The notes below the pieces were generated by a model, which was given only the letters and a program-made list of their open reading frames with translations, was not told where the DNA came from and did not search any database. From the NCBI GenBank assembly GCA_031177845.1, contig JAPSGG010000045.1, forward strand, positions 1-8,314: DNA of 8,314 nt. Direction: 5' to 3'. The first letter of the stretch is position 1; each line of letters begins with the position of its first letter. This stretch comes from Chromatiales bacterium. Its GTDB lineage: Bacteria > Pseudomonadota > Gammaproteobacteria > JACCYU01. This document shows, one piece after another, positions 7,428-8,314 of this stretch. A program made the position numbers and the translations under genes.

Positions 7428-7973
7428 CTAGAGACGCAGCATCCTGCGCACGATCCCGTCATTGCGAAAGGCGTGATACAGCGCCCCGCTGATGTGCACC
7501 GCCAGCACCGCGAGCAGCGCCCAACAGGTCCAAAGATGAATATTCGAATAGAAGATGTTTAGTTCTTCGTTTTCTTCGTAACCCCAATTCGGGATTTCGA
7601 CCAGCCACCAGAGTTCCGTGTCCCAGCCGCTATAGGCCGACGACATATAACCGCTGATGCAAATGACGAATATCAGGCCGTACAGAATGACGTGATCGAG
7701 GATGGCAAGCTTGCGCATCCACGGCCGCATCACCTCGGCGCTCTCAGGGGCTGGCCGATGCCGAAAGCGCACGTAAAGCATGATAAGCAGCAACAACACC
7801 AACGTAATGCCGATGTTTTTGTGCAACTGGAACGGGAATTCCCGATAGGTGAACACATCGGACGGCAGCGGCAACGCCATCATCCACCAGCTGGAGACAA
7901 ATAGGAAGAAAATGGACACCGCTAGCAGCCAGTGAATGATCACCGCCGAAGAACTGTACCCTTGTCTTTGCAT
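7428..7973 (-). CDS. Cytochrome b561 (CybB-like)
   Basis: A 181-residue diheme inner-membrane cytochrome, the usual length for the bacterial family. Four transmembrane helices lie at about 11-31, 52-70, 92-111 and 146-166. The expected heme ligands are all present: His14 (IIHW) in helix 1, His51 (QLHK) at the start of helix 2, and His146 and His160 (IHLW, AVHISGALYH) in helix 4, spaced 14 apart. E. coli CybB passes electrons from superoxide or other donors to ubiquinone; the role here is inferred from family. The ATG at 7971-7973 has a strong GGAGGA site (complement of 7986-7991), but 12 bases away, slightly long. The gene follows a small membrane-protein gene by 53 bases, suggesting cotranscription. 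An acidic loop (YEENEEL, 132-138) precedes helix 4. Confidence 0.93.
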   Translation of the reverse strand: MQRQGYSSSAVIIHWLLAVSIFFLFVSSWWMMALPLPSDVFTYREFPFQLHKNIGITLVLLLLIMLYVRFRHRPAPESAEVMRPWMRKLAILDHVILYGLIFVICISGYMSSAYSGWDTELWWLVEIPNWGYEENEELNIFYSNIHLWTCWALLAVLAVHISGALYHAFRNDGIVRRMLRL

Positions 7974-7985
7974 AACAGGTTTACT

Positions 7986-7991
7986 TCCTCC
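7986..7991 (-). promoter_or_regulatory. Strong, widely spaced ribosome-binding site for cytochrome b561
   Basis: The complement reads GGAGGA, a near-perfect Shine-Dalgarno sequence, but it stands 12 bases from the ATG at 7973 instead of the usual 5-9. No other start codon in frame fits it better, so it supports the start chosen for cytochrome b561. Confidence 0.65.
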
Positions 7992-8026
7992 GGTTTGTTG
8001 TGGAGTCGGTCGGAAATACTCGCCGA

Positions 8027-8314
8027 CTACGCCTGGCTAGCGCGACCGGCGATGACTCCGACCGTCATCATCAAATGAATGGAAAGCCAGAGCAGCAAAT
8101 CCCAGAGATAGATATCCCTCAAGGTCGGCCCGGTATTGAGCGCGCCGATGAAGCCGGTTAGATCTATCGCCGTTAGTGCGGCGAATGTCAGTATCGCGGC
8201 TGCGGGCGCCCAGCTGCGGTAATTAACCAGCGCCGCGCCGATGATGATCGAGATGAAGGCAACGATCGTTCCGACGGCGGCCAGCGTCGCCTGAAATGTG
8301 GCAAACCAGAGCGG
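8027..8314 (-). CDS. Unidentified multi-helix membrane protein (partial, N terminus outside window)
   Basis: An open frame enters from the right edge and ends at TAG (8027-8029), giving the last 95 residues. The segment is strongly hydrophobic, with three likely transmembrane helices at about 10-29, 38-58 and 70-90. The connecting loops include VNYRSWAP and NTGPTLRDIY, and the end is a short polar tail, GRASQA. Codon composition is like its neighbours, with mostly G/C third positions. I do not recognise the family. It lies 53 bases upstream of cytochrome b561 on the same strand, so both may share a transcript and a membrane function. A His at about residue 80 (LSIHLMMT) within the last helix could in principle bind heme, but nothing else supports that. 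The true start and full size are outside the window. Confidence 0.72.
   Translation of the reverse strand, partial: PLWFATFQATLAAVGTIVAFISIIIGAALVNYRSWAPAAAILTFAALTAIDLTGFIGALNTGPTLRDIYLWDLLLWLSIHLMMTVGVIAGRASQA

Noticed and set aside
7092..7562. 156-codon plus-strand open frame across the 7246-7427 gap
   Set aside because: It runs antisense through the ends of two well-supported genes and its translation is low-complexity (Thr/Arg-rich) with no recognisable domain or ribosome-binding site.
8004..8028. AGTCGG/CCGACT inverted repeat after the unknown membrane-protein stop, considered as a terminator
   Set aside because: The stem is only 6 bp with a 13-base loop and no T-run follows on the minus strand, so intrinsic termination is unlikely.

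Overview
The window is GC-rich chromosomal DNA from a proteobacterium, most likely a gammaproteobacterium. The main clues are the coaD–ferredoxin pair, in which the ferredoxin is of the Allochromatium type with two [4Fe-4S] clusters, and a TetR–HlyD–ABC export operon resembling enterobacterial cecR-ybhGFSR. I cannot name a genus. No tRNA, rRNA, CRISPR array, insertion sequence or phage gene is visible.

Layout. Positions 1-81 probably hold the 3' end of a plus-strand gene, followed by a symmetric hairpin terminator (82-103). This terminator also serves the facing minus-strand pair coaD (440-919) and ferredoxin (142-396). A 170-bp divergent region (920-1089) follows; it has an AT-rich inverted repeat and a -35-like box just before a TetR-family gene. 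The plus-strand unit 1090-4782 then encodes the regulator, a lipoprotein-type periplasmic adaptor, a single-domain ABC ATPase and an ABC-2 permease. Each of its three junctions is a 4-base stop/start overlap (ATGA, TTGA, GTGA). This is very probably a self-regulated efflux operon that needs an outer-membrane channel (TolC type) encoded elsewhere.

The rest of the window is on the minus strand. It contains a Tat-exported aldo/keto reductase (4797-5741), a 12-helix transporter resembling the ATP/ADP translocase (Tlc/AAA) branch of the MFS fold (5872-7245), a cytochrome b561 (7428-7973), and the 3' part of a small multi-helix membrane protein (8027-8314) that runs off the window. The efflux operon and the reductase converge with only 14 bp between them.

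Most of the window is ordinary metabolic and transport content. The points most worth checking are the leaderless-looking tetR promoter with its AT-rich operator, the NTGA-coupled minimal exporter, the Tlc-like transporter in an apparently free-living organism, the Tat-exported reductase, and the unknown membrane protein beside cytochrome b561. I found no strong evidence for an entirely new system.
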